A stretch of 64,000 bases of DNA from Eremomyces bilateralis CBS 781.70 (taxonomy: Eukaryota; Ascomycota; Dothideomycetes; Eremomycetales; Eremomycetaceae), in NCBI RefSeq assembly GCF_010015585.1, contig NW_022985071.1, forward strand, positions 425,252-489,251, written 5' to 3'. Positions 1-11,366 of this stretch are shown here, one piece after another (position 1 is the first letter of the stretch; every line of letters begins with the position of its first letter). Below the pieces are notes generated by a model. The model was given only the letters and a program-made list of their open reading frames with translations. It did not search any database and was not told where the DNA came from. The position numbers were made by a program, and so were the translations under genes.

Positions 1-47
1 CGACCTTCTCCTTGGTACTCATGCGCTCTCTGTGCTGACCCAAGCAG

Positions 48-2913
48 CCCCGAGATTTTTGACGAATATACTCGCCGCCAGTACCTTGCTAAGGCACCCG
101 AGAGGAACCCCTTTGGTGACGAGGAAGAACCCAATAGCTTCGCAGCTTTCGACCTGTTTCAACAGCTTCGCATTCTCCATCAACTGTCGGTATGGACCTT
201 TGTCAACCCAGACCGGATAAGGGAGAAAATGAATGAACGAGATGCGGATCAAGCAAGCTGGGTACGTTGATCACATCCATAAATACACCGAGCAAGAACT
301 TACGTCTACGCAGCGTATTGACCCTTTTGGATGGGATGCGGATGATAGAATCTACTTCCTGCTCGACGATGATCGTTTTTACCGCCGTACCGACCCAGCT
401 CTTCCCGACCCTGCCCCAAAGAAGAAGTCTACCAAGAAGCCGAAATCTAAATCTAGAGCATCCCGAGCGAGCAAACGACTCCGGTTCTCCGAAGATCATG
501 CCGAGGACGATGATGAAGAGGACGCCGTCGCAAACGTCGAAACTTCTGAGCAAGCGACGGTTGAGGAAAACACATTGGGGGGCATGAAGTGGGAATGCAT
601 AGCCATCACGCTTGACGAATATTATGGGATCATCGAATCGTTCAAAAAGTCCAAGGACCCTAACGAGAAGGATCTCTACAAGCGATTGACGGATTCTGTG
701 CTTCCTATCATTGAGAAACGAGAAGAGGAGCGCCAAAGAAAGGAGGAGAAGCGCATCAAGGACCTAGAAATCATGGAGAAGTTGGCCATGGCGAAACGGT
801 CTAGCCGCCTTGCTGGCAAGAAAGAGAAACTCAAGGAGGCGGAAGCTGCTGCTGAGGAGGAGAGAAAACGAAGGGTGGAGTTGGATCTTGTTCGAAAGGA
901 GCAGGAGAAGCAGCGCAAGATGGAGGCCGTATGTGGCATTTTGATTCAAGCGGTCTGTTCACAGCTAACCATTCACAGGAGCGACATAATCGCATGATGA
1001 CACGCGAACAGCGCCTCAAAGAACGAGAGGTCAAACGCATTCTTCACGAACAAGAACTCCGTAGATTAGAAGAGGACAGCAAGCGATTGGAGCAAGAAGA
1101 GTCACGCATATCGGAACGCCACCTCAAAGCGGAAATGGAACGCCGCCAGAAAGAGCTAGAGAGTCTACAGGAAGACGAATGGATCTTCGACTGTTCCGTA
1201 TGCGGCAAGCATGGGGAGAACTACGACGATGGGGAGCATAGCATCGAGTGCGAGACCTGCAAGGTGTGGCAACACAGCGCTTGTCATGGTATCAACAAAG
1301 AACAGGCGGAGAATGAGAACTTCCACTTCTATTGCAAAGACTGCAAGAAGAGAGAGGAGGAGGCGAAGAAGCCACAGCCTCTCAAAGTTAAGATGGGACC
1401 ATCTCCGAAGTCTACCAAGGCCCAAAAGGCGGCGGCTAGTCCACATGGGCTCACAAAGGACGGGAGGCCCAAGAAAAAGCCTGGACGACCTCGAAAGAAT
1501 CCGCTCCCTGAGGGGGCTCCAAATGGCACATCTCCTGCTGCCAATGGTGTTCCAAGTGGATCTCCGTCAGCCGCGCCCAAGCCTATGGTTGTGGTCGATG
1601 TCAACGGCCTGTTCAACCAACCCCGTCCAGTCACACATCAATCCGGGCCCGTGCCATATCAATCTCCCGCCTTCTCCCAGACATTCGGCGCACCGATGCG
1701 TCCAGCCTACTTTGGGCCACCGCAAGGCTACAGCGTTGGTGGAGCCACTGCTCAAAAGAACGAGACACCGCGACCGATGCAACCAGCACAATCGGTACAA
1801 CCGCATGGATATTCCAATGGCCATCCCTCCTATACCCCTTATCCTGCCACGGACCAGTCAAGCCCACGGGCCGTACCGATGACGAGTACCGATCTACCCC
1901 GTCCCCCAAGTGCGCATAGCCCGTATCCACCGCCCCAGCAGCCTCCTCAGAAACACATGCCCCCGCAAACCCCATCCCAAGCGAACGGCTTCCATCCGAA
2001 GAGCAGCCCCGCGCCAGTCTTCCCCTCCGAAGGCTCGCTACAGTTTCCCCGCCCCGAAGGCCCCACCGCAAACCCTGTTCCCATCAAACATGCGTCTCCG
2101 AGTCTTCCGCCGCTCCATCCGCACCATTCTCCGAGTTTATCCCAACCGGCACCGCACTTCTACGGACCGCCCCGCGGGTCGTCCCACTCTCCTCAGCAGT
2201 CGATGCCGATATCTCCAGTGAAACGGTCGCCCCACGGGCCGTCCCACTCTCCTCGGCACCCGCGGCCTATGTCTCCGGTTAACTGGTCGCCCCGCCCACA
2301 TCAGCAGCCGATGCCTGTGTCTCCGATTAAACGGTCGTCGCAATTCCGACCCTCGAGCACACCGGAGCCGCGACCAGTGGATCCGAATCAAGGTCATGGT
2401 GCATACTCTCCAGTGGAGCCGAGGCAAGGTGCATATTCTCCGACTGCGTCCGCGATGCACACATCCCCGTTGCTTCCTCCAGCAGCCGGAGGCATGTCAC
2501 CTAGGAAGCGGCCCAGTCCTCCCCACTCCTTCGGAAGTCCGCCTCCAGGCTCGCTCCACAATCCTACCGGCCAAGCTCCCGGGATCGCTCCATTCACTGC
2601 GCTGAACGGTGCCTCTTGGAACCACTCCAATCGACTTACTTCTGCAGGCGCCACGGCGATGAATGTGAGCGATGGTAGCAAAGGCGGACTACCTGGCATC
2701 CTAAGCTCGAGCCCGAGGGGTTACAGTCCGATCAAGCACATGCCTGGTACGCAGCCAGATGGGAACCTAGAGGCGCTCCCTGAAGCTGCGCATGATCATA
2801 TTTCAGGACTAGGAAGTCCGATCAAAATGAATACGAACCCGCTGCCCGTTGGCGAGCAGAGCGGCTCGTCCTTTGAGAGCAAGATGGATGTTGACGAACC
2901 ACGCGACGCTTAG
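48..2913 (+). CDS. WHIM/PHD-finger chromatin protein (5' partial)
   Basis: Probable chromatin reader or remodelling factor acting in the nucleus. Exons read 48-261, 314-928 and 979-2913. The N-terminus lies upstream, and an intron 3' end (branch gctgacc, acceptor cag at 45-47) opens the window. The first two exons join in frame to give a WHIM-like block ending in WRIDPFGWD and FLLDDDRFYRRTD. Next come an acidic, Lys-rich stretch and a long Glu/Arg/Lys coiled coil, then one PHD finger (about 1189-1360) with C-x2-C, C-x2-C, H-x2-C and C-x2-C zinc ligands. An AT-hook (KKPGRPRKNP, about 1471-1500) follows, and the last 400 residues are Pro/Ser-rich with repeated SPxK/SPxxR motifs. The order WHIM-coiled coil-PHD resembles fungal PHD proteins distantly related to animal RSF1. 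That match is from memory of the family, and the histone mark it reads is unknown. About 921 residues lie in the window. Confidence 0.88.
2196..2345 (+). repeat. Imperfect coding tandem repeat (SPxK/SPRx blocks)
   Basis: Within the PHD protein tail, about three diverged units of roughly 60-66 nt repeat the elements tcgccccacggg/cgccc, cccactctcctc and atgtctcc(a/g)gt(g/t)aa. They encode SPVKRSPHGP, SPVNWSPRPH and SPIKRSSQF. The unit boundaries are approximate. Confidence 0.6.
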
Positions 2914-3241
2914 TTTACGTCATGTGTTTGGGCTTTAGGGAGGTTCGGAGACGAATATTTGTACGATACCATGGCCAGGGAAGTTGGTTAGAAAAGCATT
3001 GAGAAGGGTATTGCACTCAACCATAGCGTTCTTGGGTCTCCCCTTAGACATATCACTGCACGACTGGCTTGGCCAGCTCGAAAAGACCGGGCTGCGGTCA
3101 ACTTTGCAATACCATATACACGATTAGAATCACGCTCTTCATTCCAGTGCACTTAGGTTCCGTATGACATGACTGAATTTGGAGAGTTCGTTCTGGGGGT
3201 CGACATTATCAAACGTGGAATAAAATTTATCTGCTAACTAC

Positions 3242-3499
3242 CTATCTGAAAGGAAATTTCGGTGAGTATTTGCACTGTCGATTGGGGCCAAGTCCTCCAA
3301 GTACCTGCTCCTTCATTTCTTGCAATCCCTCACAAGTCAGTCGAGCTGGATTCACGCACCGATGACGCTTACTCACAGGATCCCTTTGATATACGTTCAC
3401 TTCGAAGAACTTGTCGTGTTCCTCACACTTGAAGTTCTTATATCTATTCCAATCAATCAACGTCTTCCCGACAATTGGATCGGCTAGTGAGCAACGCAC
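3242..3499 (-). CDS. Small hypothetical ORF
   Basis: An 85-codon reading frame with a plausible composition (four Cys, many Lys/Arg) lies in the gap after the PHD gene. I do not recognise the product, and no signal peptide, membrane segment or domain motif is visible. It could be chance or a fragment of an eroded gene, since the next stretch on the other strand holds a damaged zinc-finger sequence. Confidence 0.2.
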   Translation of the reverse strand: MRCSLADPIVGKTLIDWNRYKNFKCEEHDKFFEVNVYQRDPVSKRHRCVNPARLTCEGLQEMKEQVLGGLGPNRQCKYSPKFPFR

Positions 3500-3563
3500 G
3501 CGTTCAACTTCTGGAAGTTAGCCTAGATCAAGTCGTTCTTCGAGGCCTCCCTCGACTTGCTGA

Positions 3564-3834
3564 ATGAGCGGTGTGGTTGATATATTTTACAGTACGTACC
3601 GCATGAAGCACTCCCCACCTTTTATCTGCGAAGCGGAAGCTTGTGGGAAGGCATTTCGATACAGAAAGGATCTTGACCGGCACCGCAAAACCAAGCATTT
3701 AGAGCTGTTTCAGGAGCCTGTGATATATCATAGTCCTTATGAAGGATGCAAGTTTTCTTTGGTGGGAGTGGCTGGCATCTCAAGAGGAGATAACCTCAAC
3801 AGGCATATCTAGCCTCAGCACGAAAGGCTAAATT
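3564..3834 (+). pseudogene. C2H2 zinc-finger protein fragment (decayed)
   Basis: The frame opening at 3564 contains one good C2H2 finger, CEAEACGKAFRYRKDLDRHR followed by KTKH (C-x4-C-x12-H-x4-H). Behind it sits the spacer and start of a second finger of the kind common in fungal C2H2 proteins (YEGCKFS then GDNLNRHI). In the second finger the first Cys position reads Ser (HSPYEGC). An in-frame TAG at 3810-3812 falls between RHI and PQH, where the His pair should be completed. Nothing recognisable follows. A trapped remnant of a larger zinc-finger gene is the simplest reading. A short expressed protein ending at the stop is possible. Confidence 0.5.
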
Positions 3835-4420
3835 CGGTCTAGCAGTAGAAAATATACTAGAGACATTAATGAAGCAGTCATGCCATCAAATTGAACGATA
3901 CTAGGCGCCGGCGCGTAGTATAAAATTTCGGGGTAAGTTAGTTGTTGTATAAGTAAACTTAGCGGAGTCTCATATGTCACTTCACCACGAGGCATTTTTC
4001 GGCTTTTGCACAACTGGCTTCTGTATGAAGCCGAAGGTTAGGCTCAAATGTGGACGTATTGCCCCTAATACGTGTCATGAGCTAATTGTGGCGGAAGGTC
4101 TGAGTAACGCAGCGATACAGATATGGTAGGGTCTGATCATTTCTCTGACCATTCAATCATGAACTATCGAATTCAAGGGCATATATTGGGGAGGTATGTA
4201 GTAAAACACCAAGCTTGCCAACAGCTTGTACAGAATATATAATTTAGAAAATAAAGCCTTTTCATCTCGCAATGCGGTTGGTATCAATAGTAGGGAAGGT
4301 TGTACTTCTGTCATAAAACGTCCTTAGAAACGAAACTCGCGCCTCATGCTGAGTAAACTGAGATCAATCAATGATATCAAAATTAACCGACCATCTAGTA
4401 ATGACTCGAACTACGAAAGG
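3835..4420. other. Intergenic, nothing recognised
   Basis: AT-richer stretch between the zinc-finger remnant and the 3' end of the membrane-protein gene. I see no ORF with protein-like composition, no RNA gene and no repeat. Confidence 0.5.
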
Positions 4421-5904
4421 TCATATCGCCATCCCCGGTCTTGGATGCCCATACTTCTCATATCCCGACTCGTCAACAACGCTCTGTAGATACCTATCAG
4501 CAAATTCCTTAACCAAACCCTGGTGGATAGGGCCACTTACGAAATCTTGTACAACATGAATCCGATCCTTCGGAATGATCCGCTCCTCACTCCCGTCCGA
4601 GTTCGTGCGATTCACGTTGCCGTTTGCGTTTCTCGCCATATTGTTGGACCACGCTGGGCCAGGGGACTTCGAAGAGCTAGTGCTGAGATTGGCGAACTCA
4701 ACGGCAGGTTCTTTAATGATGCGAGCAGAGCGGGGACCGGAGCCGGCGGAATTATTGTGGTAGTAGTTCTGGTACTGGCCGCGGCGGCTGGCTTCAACGG
4801 ATTTAGAGACGAGGAATTTGAGGGTGGGGAGGCAAGAGACGACGATTGCTAGATTCATCAGTCAGAATTTGAGGGCTCCGAGGGAAATAGAGAGTTAGAA
4901 GTGGGAATTGGGAGCTTACCGACAGCGGACTCGAGAATCGACCAGAAAGCCAACCAGATGGGATCGGCTTGGTGCGTCAAGGGATTGGTCATAACGATGC
5001 GGACGATTGCGAAAGCTATGATAAAGAAACTGATGGAGAAAACTCCAGCGAGTGCGAGTTTCTGTTGTCGGCTGACTTGGAGGTTTCTTAAGAGAGCAAG
5101 AGGCACAGACATGACTGGATTGGGTTAGATATGCAGGTGGCATAGACTTCCACATACTTACTCAGAATGTCTGTCCCAATATCGGTCCCTGCAGCAAAGC
5201 GTAATGACAAGTTGGATATACGGATATCGCGCTCCTTTTCGCATTGACCTTGATCAAACGTCAGTGGATATCTTGCAAGAAGAACAATAGCTACTCACCA
5301 AGGATGAAATAATGACTGATCGGTTGGCATGATCCTAGTTGAAGGCCAATGTTGACAATATATGTAGAAATAATAAGAACAAGGACGGTCCACCACCACC
5401 AGATCAGTCGATTCTTTGTCTTGGGAAGAAGGCGCCTGAAGAAGAGCATGAAGCTAACCTTAACCGCCCAAAGATTGGTCCAGAACAGAATTATCATGCC
5501 GAATTGGAACCGGAGAAACAGTTGGACACCAATGATCGATTCGGGGGTGATGTCCAACGTGTACCATAGAATGCCCACGTGGTAGAGCTGTGGCATGCAA
5601 ATTTGATACAAGATGCAGTATGTCAGGAAGCATGCCATGGCAAATATAACTGCATAGTCGTCGTCGAATAGCTTTCTTGCCATGATTGTCCTGATCGATA
5701 GGCGCAATACGGTGAAGACAATCGAGACGGTAATGCAAACCCACATCGTGGTCTGTGACGACGGATTAGTCTCATATTTCGACGGCTATTCATTCTCGGA
5801 TTGGAACATACCTGCAAAGCCGGTCTCGTTATCTTCACTAGCTCGTCTTCTGCCTTATCCTGCGCGCGAATGACATGCTTCGCGAAATGAACGAGAGCAT
5901 CCAT
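4421..5904 (-). CDS. SAT4/PTH11-like rhodopsin-domain integral membrane protein
   Basis: Five exons on the minus strand, 5904-5812, 5752-5299, 5248-5162, 5114-4920 and 4848-4421, close in frame to 418 residues. Every junction has a gt donor and ag acceptor with short introns (about 47-71 nt). The protein has multiple hydrophobic helices: one after TTMWVCITVS, one in the FDDDYAVIFAMACF segment, and others ending in GVFSISFFIIAFAIVRIV and AIVVSCLPTL. Family landmarks are the DDDY after the first loop, the extracellular SCQPISHYF region, the second Cys (GQCEKERD) and the DILIMSVPLALL motif. The soluble tail (about 130 residues) is Ser/Asn-rich. This is the large fungal rhodopsin-domain (SAT4) family, which includes PTH11-type receptor candidates. 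The ligand, if any, is unknown. The N-terminus ahead of TM1 is short, so the true start could be another ATG. Confidence 0.85.
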
Positions 5905-7947
5905 CTTGTCTTTGTTTCCTTCACACACACTTGGTGTTAATCCGTCCCGTCCGGATCATGCGGATTTTGAAGTCGCTACCATAAATGGTAAGGAATGTCC
6001 ACGGCACCGTTCGCGATTCGCAGTAGCTAAATAATCCAGAGGCAAGTTCACACGAAGGCTTTTTTTCCAGACCCTAAGCCTTGTAGATAATATTCGTGCG
6101 TATCAAACGCGACGACCATCCAAGGTAAATGAGACAGAAATCTATCAGTACGACTTGTGTCCCCGATACGACGTCCAGCGGCATCTCACGCTAAAGGAAT
6201 GTCCGGTTTTGAGCCGTTGCGAGGAGATGCGAGGAGCTGCGAGGAGCTGTTGGGTATATGTCAACGGTCCAGCGACAGGATTATCCAGGAAAGTTGACAT
6301 GGCAGTATCAAGGGCTCATAGAGACGCCAATGATGGAATTTATGAGATAGTATATGAACGTAATTAGCGGGAGCCGCAAAGCCAAGCCCTGCGTCGTAGA
6401 CCCAACTGATGTGAGAGGTTCAGGCATATGACAAACAGGGACATCGCGGACAAGACATTCCATAATAAATTCTGACTTACTGTATAATGCTGGGAATGTT
6501 TACTCGAGGCGGGACGGAAACTGGAGCTGTGCCAGCACACCCGACCCGACTATGGGCGTAGAACGTTTCTAGAATGAGCGCATTTCCAAAGGACCCTCAC
6601 ATGGAGTATTCTCTGAGCAACATTGTCGTATAGAGCTCGATGAGACCAGTATCCGGCACCCGCCGTCCAATTGAAGAGGAGCCATATATGATGCTGCAGA
6701 GAACCCAGCCCAGGATTCCATGTCCCATCCTGAATTCTTCGTTGGCAGGTGGGGTAAAGAATACGTCTTGCTAGGTACCACGACGACGCCGAGGGATCCG
6801 AATTGGTTTAATATAGAAGCCTGTTACCCGTATAACGGCCGATAAAGATCGCTGCCGTCGTGACCCACTGGAACTGGAACCAACAACGGCCGCTCATACC
6901 TATTGATGGGATGGGATAAGGATTCCGTATATCACCCACGGCCGCCCGCATTGACACCGTCGTCCATATTCCTAAGCTCTTCTAGCGTTCTGATCACCGC
7001 CGAGGACCATGTCATGTTTCGAATACATCGATGCACCAGGAGAGTTGGGATGGGACCGTGATCAGCGATGCCATATTGTGATGAGATGAGGACGGCCCTA
7101 GGCTATCGGAACCCGGAAGATAACGTCAAGAGTCCGAGAACAGACCTATTCTACGACTAGGAATCTCAACCAACATGCATGATAAAGTAAATGAGAAAAT
7201 TCTTGTCGTTGGAGGCTGGCTTTCATTCGTTCGGAGTGTACCCGTACAGGGAGAGTCATGCCCTCGCTGATCCAAAGGGAAGAGGTACCGAATACTGATT
7301 CTCCACCAAAGCTGTATGTTTCTGACAGGAAAACGCGTCCACGCAGTAAGGATTTCCATGTACACCGCTAGAGGATTAGCTACATGGCTTCTTATTACTG
7401 TCATGAAGACGGTCCATGGCACTTCGGCTGGAGAACACCAACCTGCGTCTCCGGTTGCTTCGAGAATGGCTACCCACGTCCCTCGATCGTTCGCGTCATC
7501 TCACCTGAGCAGGATTATGGGATGGCCCGTATACAGCGCGGTTGCAGATAAATTGGATAGGAATATGCCGGAGCGCAATTTTCTGCCCTGATATGTTGTT
7601 TCGAAGTCCTGGGAGGAATGTCAGATAAATCGATTGTTTGCCTGAGGCATGAATCCAGCTTCACCATAACCCCTTTTGATCACAGCACGGCGCTCCACTC
7701 TCCAGATCTGTACAATGTTTTCCCAGGGGCTTTGCGATAGGAATGATTTCCATCTGTATGTATACGACACGCTGCGTAACGGTAGCAATTATCATTATAT
7801 GGTATATCTCGAGACACGCTCTATTGCCGTCTTTGGAGCGAATGTCGCTCCAGTAGATGGAAATCCCCTAAAAGGTTCGAAGCATAGCGAAAAAGATTCC
7901 GCTCCGGTGCTAAAACATTGCCAATTTCCATCTTGTCACCCCCCCAC
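5905..7947. other. Long intergenic region without a convincing gene
   Basis: Two kilobases with only short frames on both strands. Some pieces have protein-like composition, for example the minus frame 6781-6569 and a plus frame near 7400-7550 with scattered Cys. Neither joins into a multi-exon model that I recognise. A small tandem of gcgaggagctgc units lies near 6219-6250. An eroded gene is possible. Confidence 0.4.
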
Positions 7948-10378
7948 CTACCATCCACCAAATAGTCCATCAAAAAAGCCGCCGATGAATCCCCAGAGTC
8001 CTCCCCTAGAAGTAGATGTTGGCTGGCTTGGAGTGGGGACTATAATTTTCGTAGGCTCTGGTGCGAGCGACGTCGTATCCACTAGGACAGTAGAAATTGG
8101 CGTACTCCCTGGGAGAGATGGTGACGACGGAGCGAAGCTGGTGGGTGCGGACGATCCAAGGCCCGAAGACCCGCTAGGACTAGGTGAGGACGGTGAAAGG
8201 ATGCTCGACGAAGAGTTTGTGTAGCTTGGTGATGATACTGGAGGATTTGGCGACGATGCAGGCGGTTGCCCAGACGGTTGCCCAGACGGCTGTCCAGATG
8301 GTCGCCCAGTCGGTTGTCCAGATGCGGATGACCCCGGTGGTCCAGGCTGTCCAGCTCGACACAATTTGCCCGTATCAAGGTCGGAGGTCCAACTCTCACT
8401 CCCAACACCCTCCATAACATACAAGCTCTCGCTCGGGTCGTACCGCCTCTTCACATTCCGGAGCGTCGGATAATTGCTCTCGCCAAAGAAATCTTTCTGC
8501 CACGTCGACAGGAACGCGTTCGCCTCGTGCATGTACGCGCCAGTGTTGGGTTCCCATTTCTGCCACTCGGGCTCCGTGTTCTCGTTGATCCACGCTGCGC
8601 ACTCCTTGAGCTTCTTGCTCGGGACCAGCTCGCCCGGGCTGACGATCGCCGTGTTCGCGACCGCGTGGATGTACGTCTGGCGCCACGCGGGATTCAGGCC
8701 GCCGCGACGCTCGCGGGGGACGTTTGCGGGCCCTTTGCCGGAGACCATCGTTAGGACGATGACGGCGCCGACGAGGTCGACCTGCGGTTTCGCGATCGCT
8801 CGAATCTGGTTCTCGAGTTGTGGGGTGGGGATTTCTAGGCTGGATTTCCGAACCAGACGACCGGACTGCATCGCCTCGTATGCTACAGGCAATTCATTCT
8901 CGTGTGTCGAAGACCAGGAGTAGTAATCGGGGTATTCCGTACGCGGCGCGTAGGTAATCTTAAGGGTGCTGTTGTATATGGTCGTGAGCTGATCGACCAC
9001 GGGCTGAACGATGGAGTCCAGGTATGCCGTATCGTGATCGAAGGTGAATAGATCGACGTAGGTGACGGGGCCATGGGCGGTGTCATTCCATCCAGGAACG
9101 AACTGCCCGACCAGAAACCCTTGCGCAGAGTAATAGGTTCCTCCAATACCTTTGTCCATCCAAGTCGGCAACTTGCCAGCAATGATTGCTGTTGCCTTCC
9201 AAGCAGCAGCGATACTGGAGTTGGTATCCGCGGTTGCTTTGACCATGAGCGAAGAAGTGGTCACTCGAGGCGTGGGATAGGTCTTGATCACATATTCAGT
9301 GACAACACCGTAAACACCAGGCCCACCCTGTTCCATGTTAGCAGTCATATCTGGGAACGGCACTGCAAGTCTTACCCCTCGAATTGCGAAGAACAAATCA
9401 GTGTTCTTGTGATCGTTGCAGATATAGACTTTTCCGGTAGTCGTCACGACGGTTGCTTGCAGGACGTTGTCGGAAGCCATCCCATGGGAGGAACTGAGAG
9501 GGCCATGGCCTCCGCCGCCTAGATGACCACCTAAACCGACTGACGCCGTACCACCACCCACAGTTACGCGCCCGACGCGATGCGCTGCCTGATAGACTTC
9601 GCCCCACGTCAGCCCTGTGCCGACGATCATGGCATTGTAGGACTCCTGGTTCCGACCACCGCCACGGGGCGTCCAGGTGGCATCGTAGCGAATGCTTTTG
9701 AAATTCCTCGTGATGATAGAGAGGGCGTATGCACCGACGGAACTGTAGAACTACTCAGCATGTGTTCGAAGATCAGAGGTCGTCTACATACCGTCCGTAT
9801 AAGTCATGTCCCGTGCCCTTGACGACGATGCGGATGTTCCGGTCGGCGGCCCATTTCATGGCCGTTGCGATCTGTTCCTCCGACCATGCATCGACGATGA
9901 ACCGCGGATATCCTCCGTACGTGCATCCTCGATCTTCCGAGTAACCGGTGCTGTCAGGCGGAATACAGCTGTTGTTGGCCCAGATCGGAAACGCGACGCT
10001 CTCCGGTTGAGACCGGTGGAAGTGGGAGTCCGTCCATCCGGATTTGACGGCGGTGCAGTCCACGTTCGAATTCAGGGGGTTGCCAGGCCAGCAGGTTGAT
10101 GCAGCCGGGGCGGATTTGATCAGGACCCCGTTGATACTCCTATTCAACGCGGCCCAATCTTGCTCGGACGGCCATTGACGATCGTACGGCGTCACCTTGC
10201 ATTGAGCGACCGCCGCCTTCATCTGTATACCCTGGACCTCTATCTGCTCATCAGGAGCCATCTGCTCCGCGGTCTCGGTGTAGTTCACCTCGCGTCTAAG
10301 TTTCCATGATGAAGGAGAGGACGTCGCGAACGCGACCTGAAATAGCAACGAAACAAGAAACAACAACATCTTCTGCAT
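7948..10378 (-). CDS. Secreted FAD-linked oxidase (BBE/PCMH family) with low-complexity tail
   Basis: Predicted secreted flavoprotein oxidase. Exons are 10378-9792, 9742-9376 and 9327-7948 (777 residues). The 48-nt second intron is divisible by three, so it is easily misread as coding. The start at MQKMLLFLV gives a signal peptide with LLFLVSLLFQVAFA; a longer in-frame start at 10417 is less likely. The PCMH FAD-binding domain (about 160-335) shows VKGTGHDLYGRS, with the likely flavin-linking His, and GVGLGG-type Gly runs (GGGTASVGLGG). The BBE motif near 575-630 holds YMHEANAF and a KRRYDPSESLYV segment. The position that carries the second flavin-linking Cys in bicovalent members reads T-A-S here, so monocovalent attachment is inferred. 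A Gly/Pro/Ser tail of about 133 residues follows, ending in a short aromatic-hydrophobic segment. The substrate is unknown. Confidence 0.9.
8257..8322 (-). repeat. 12-bp coding tandem repeat (SGQP units)
   Basis: About five to six units of a 12-bp motif (plus-strand form near ggttgcccagac) encode GQPTGRPSGQPSGQPSGQP in the tail of the FAD oxidase. Units differ at one to three positions. Confidence 0.75.
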
Positions 10379-10797
10379 CTTCAACCCTTCACCGGTGTTC
10401 GATACGGAAAGATTCAAAAAGTGAGCGGACGGCTCTTCATAGATCCTTAAACGAGCGGAGGATCACGAAGAGGCTTTGTACTGGTACAAACGAGAGACAG
10501 TGAAATATTGAACGACACGAATAGAACGGAATGGTAAGCAACCGTAAGAGATGGGCGATCACCTGTCAAATAAGTGGTGTATAGGACGCATATTAACCAA
10601 CATTGGCTCATCTTAAGCTCTCCTCCCTTGGGAGAACGCTGCACGTCGCTACCGTACTGCTGGGCAGGCGAGCGTCTGGCGGACGAATCTGGATCAAGTG
10701 AATACAATCCTAGTATGAGATCCAGGATGTATTGATTATCAGAACCTGCACGCGTTGGTCGACGAGAGAGGTGTGTCCCTGCAGGAATTGATGAAGT
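10379..10797. other. Intergenic (5' flank of the FAD oxidase)
   Basis: Upstream region of the oxidase, containing only short frames. No promoter motif that I can name with confidence. Confidence 0.4.
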
Positions 10798-11130
10798 TTA
10801 GATGGGCTGGCATTTCAGCCATGTGGCCGAGATTGGGATACCGCATCTGACAAGGATCAGCATCACCGTTTCGAGTGCATCCCAGGGATTCCCAGTCCTT
10901 TCCAGCTGCTGCTGTGCCGCTGTCATTTTAGTCGTATCCGAAGATAAACCAGAGGGTGGATGAGACACGCTCAGGCCCTTCAAGGATACTTTCTTGTTGC
11001 TCTTGGCTCGATTCGGAGTTTTTGAAATACCACGCAATATATTTGCGGGAAGAGCCTCTAAAGCTTGATCAATGGGCGGCTTCCGATTCATCGCTGCACG
11101 ACGATCAGGAGTGGGATCAAAGGATTGCAT
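10798..11130 (-). CDS. Hypothetical small protein
   Basis: A 110-codon frame starting MQSFDPTPDRR; it can extend upstream to 11331. The composition is protein-like: a basic middle (NRAKSNKKVSLKG), a Gln-rich helix (TAAQQQLERTGNPWDALE) and a hydrophobic C-terminus (TVMLILVRCGIPISATWLK). I recognise no family. It sits between the FAD oxidase and the mitochondrial carrier, both on the same strand. It may be a real lineage-specific gene or chance. Confidence 0.3.
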   Translation of the reverse strand: MQSFDPTPDRRAAMNRKPPIDQALEALPANILRGISKTPNRAKSNKKVSLKGLSVSHPPSGLSSDTTKMTAAQQQLERTGNPWDALETVMLILVRCGIPISATWLKCQPI

Positions 11131-11366
11131 TGTTGTCCTGTCAGTAGCGATGTGGCGAACATCAAATGAAAGAGTACTTGCATCAATCCCACCGCAGTGG
11201 GTCACCGCAACGCAGGATTCATGTGAACGTAGCGGAGAATTGAACGGAAGTAACTGAAATGGCAGAATAATTGCCTTTTGCCGTCTATCTACACAAACAG
11301 ACAGAATGCTGAACACCGATGATGTCGCCAAGCCGTGCTCTATTCAAATGCCAAAGAAAATCCACC

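Noticed and set aside
1211-1882. 223-codon plus ORF within the PHD gene
   Set aside because: Shifted frame of the PHD and Pro-rich coding exon; no motif of its own.
9328-9375. Extra 16 in-frame residues in the FAD oxidase
   Set aside because: Has GTAAGA donor, GCTAAC branch site and CAG acceptor, and removal restores RGGGPGVYGVVTEY. It is an intron.
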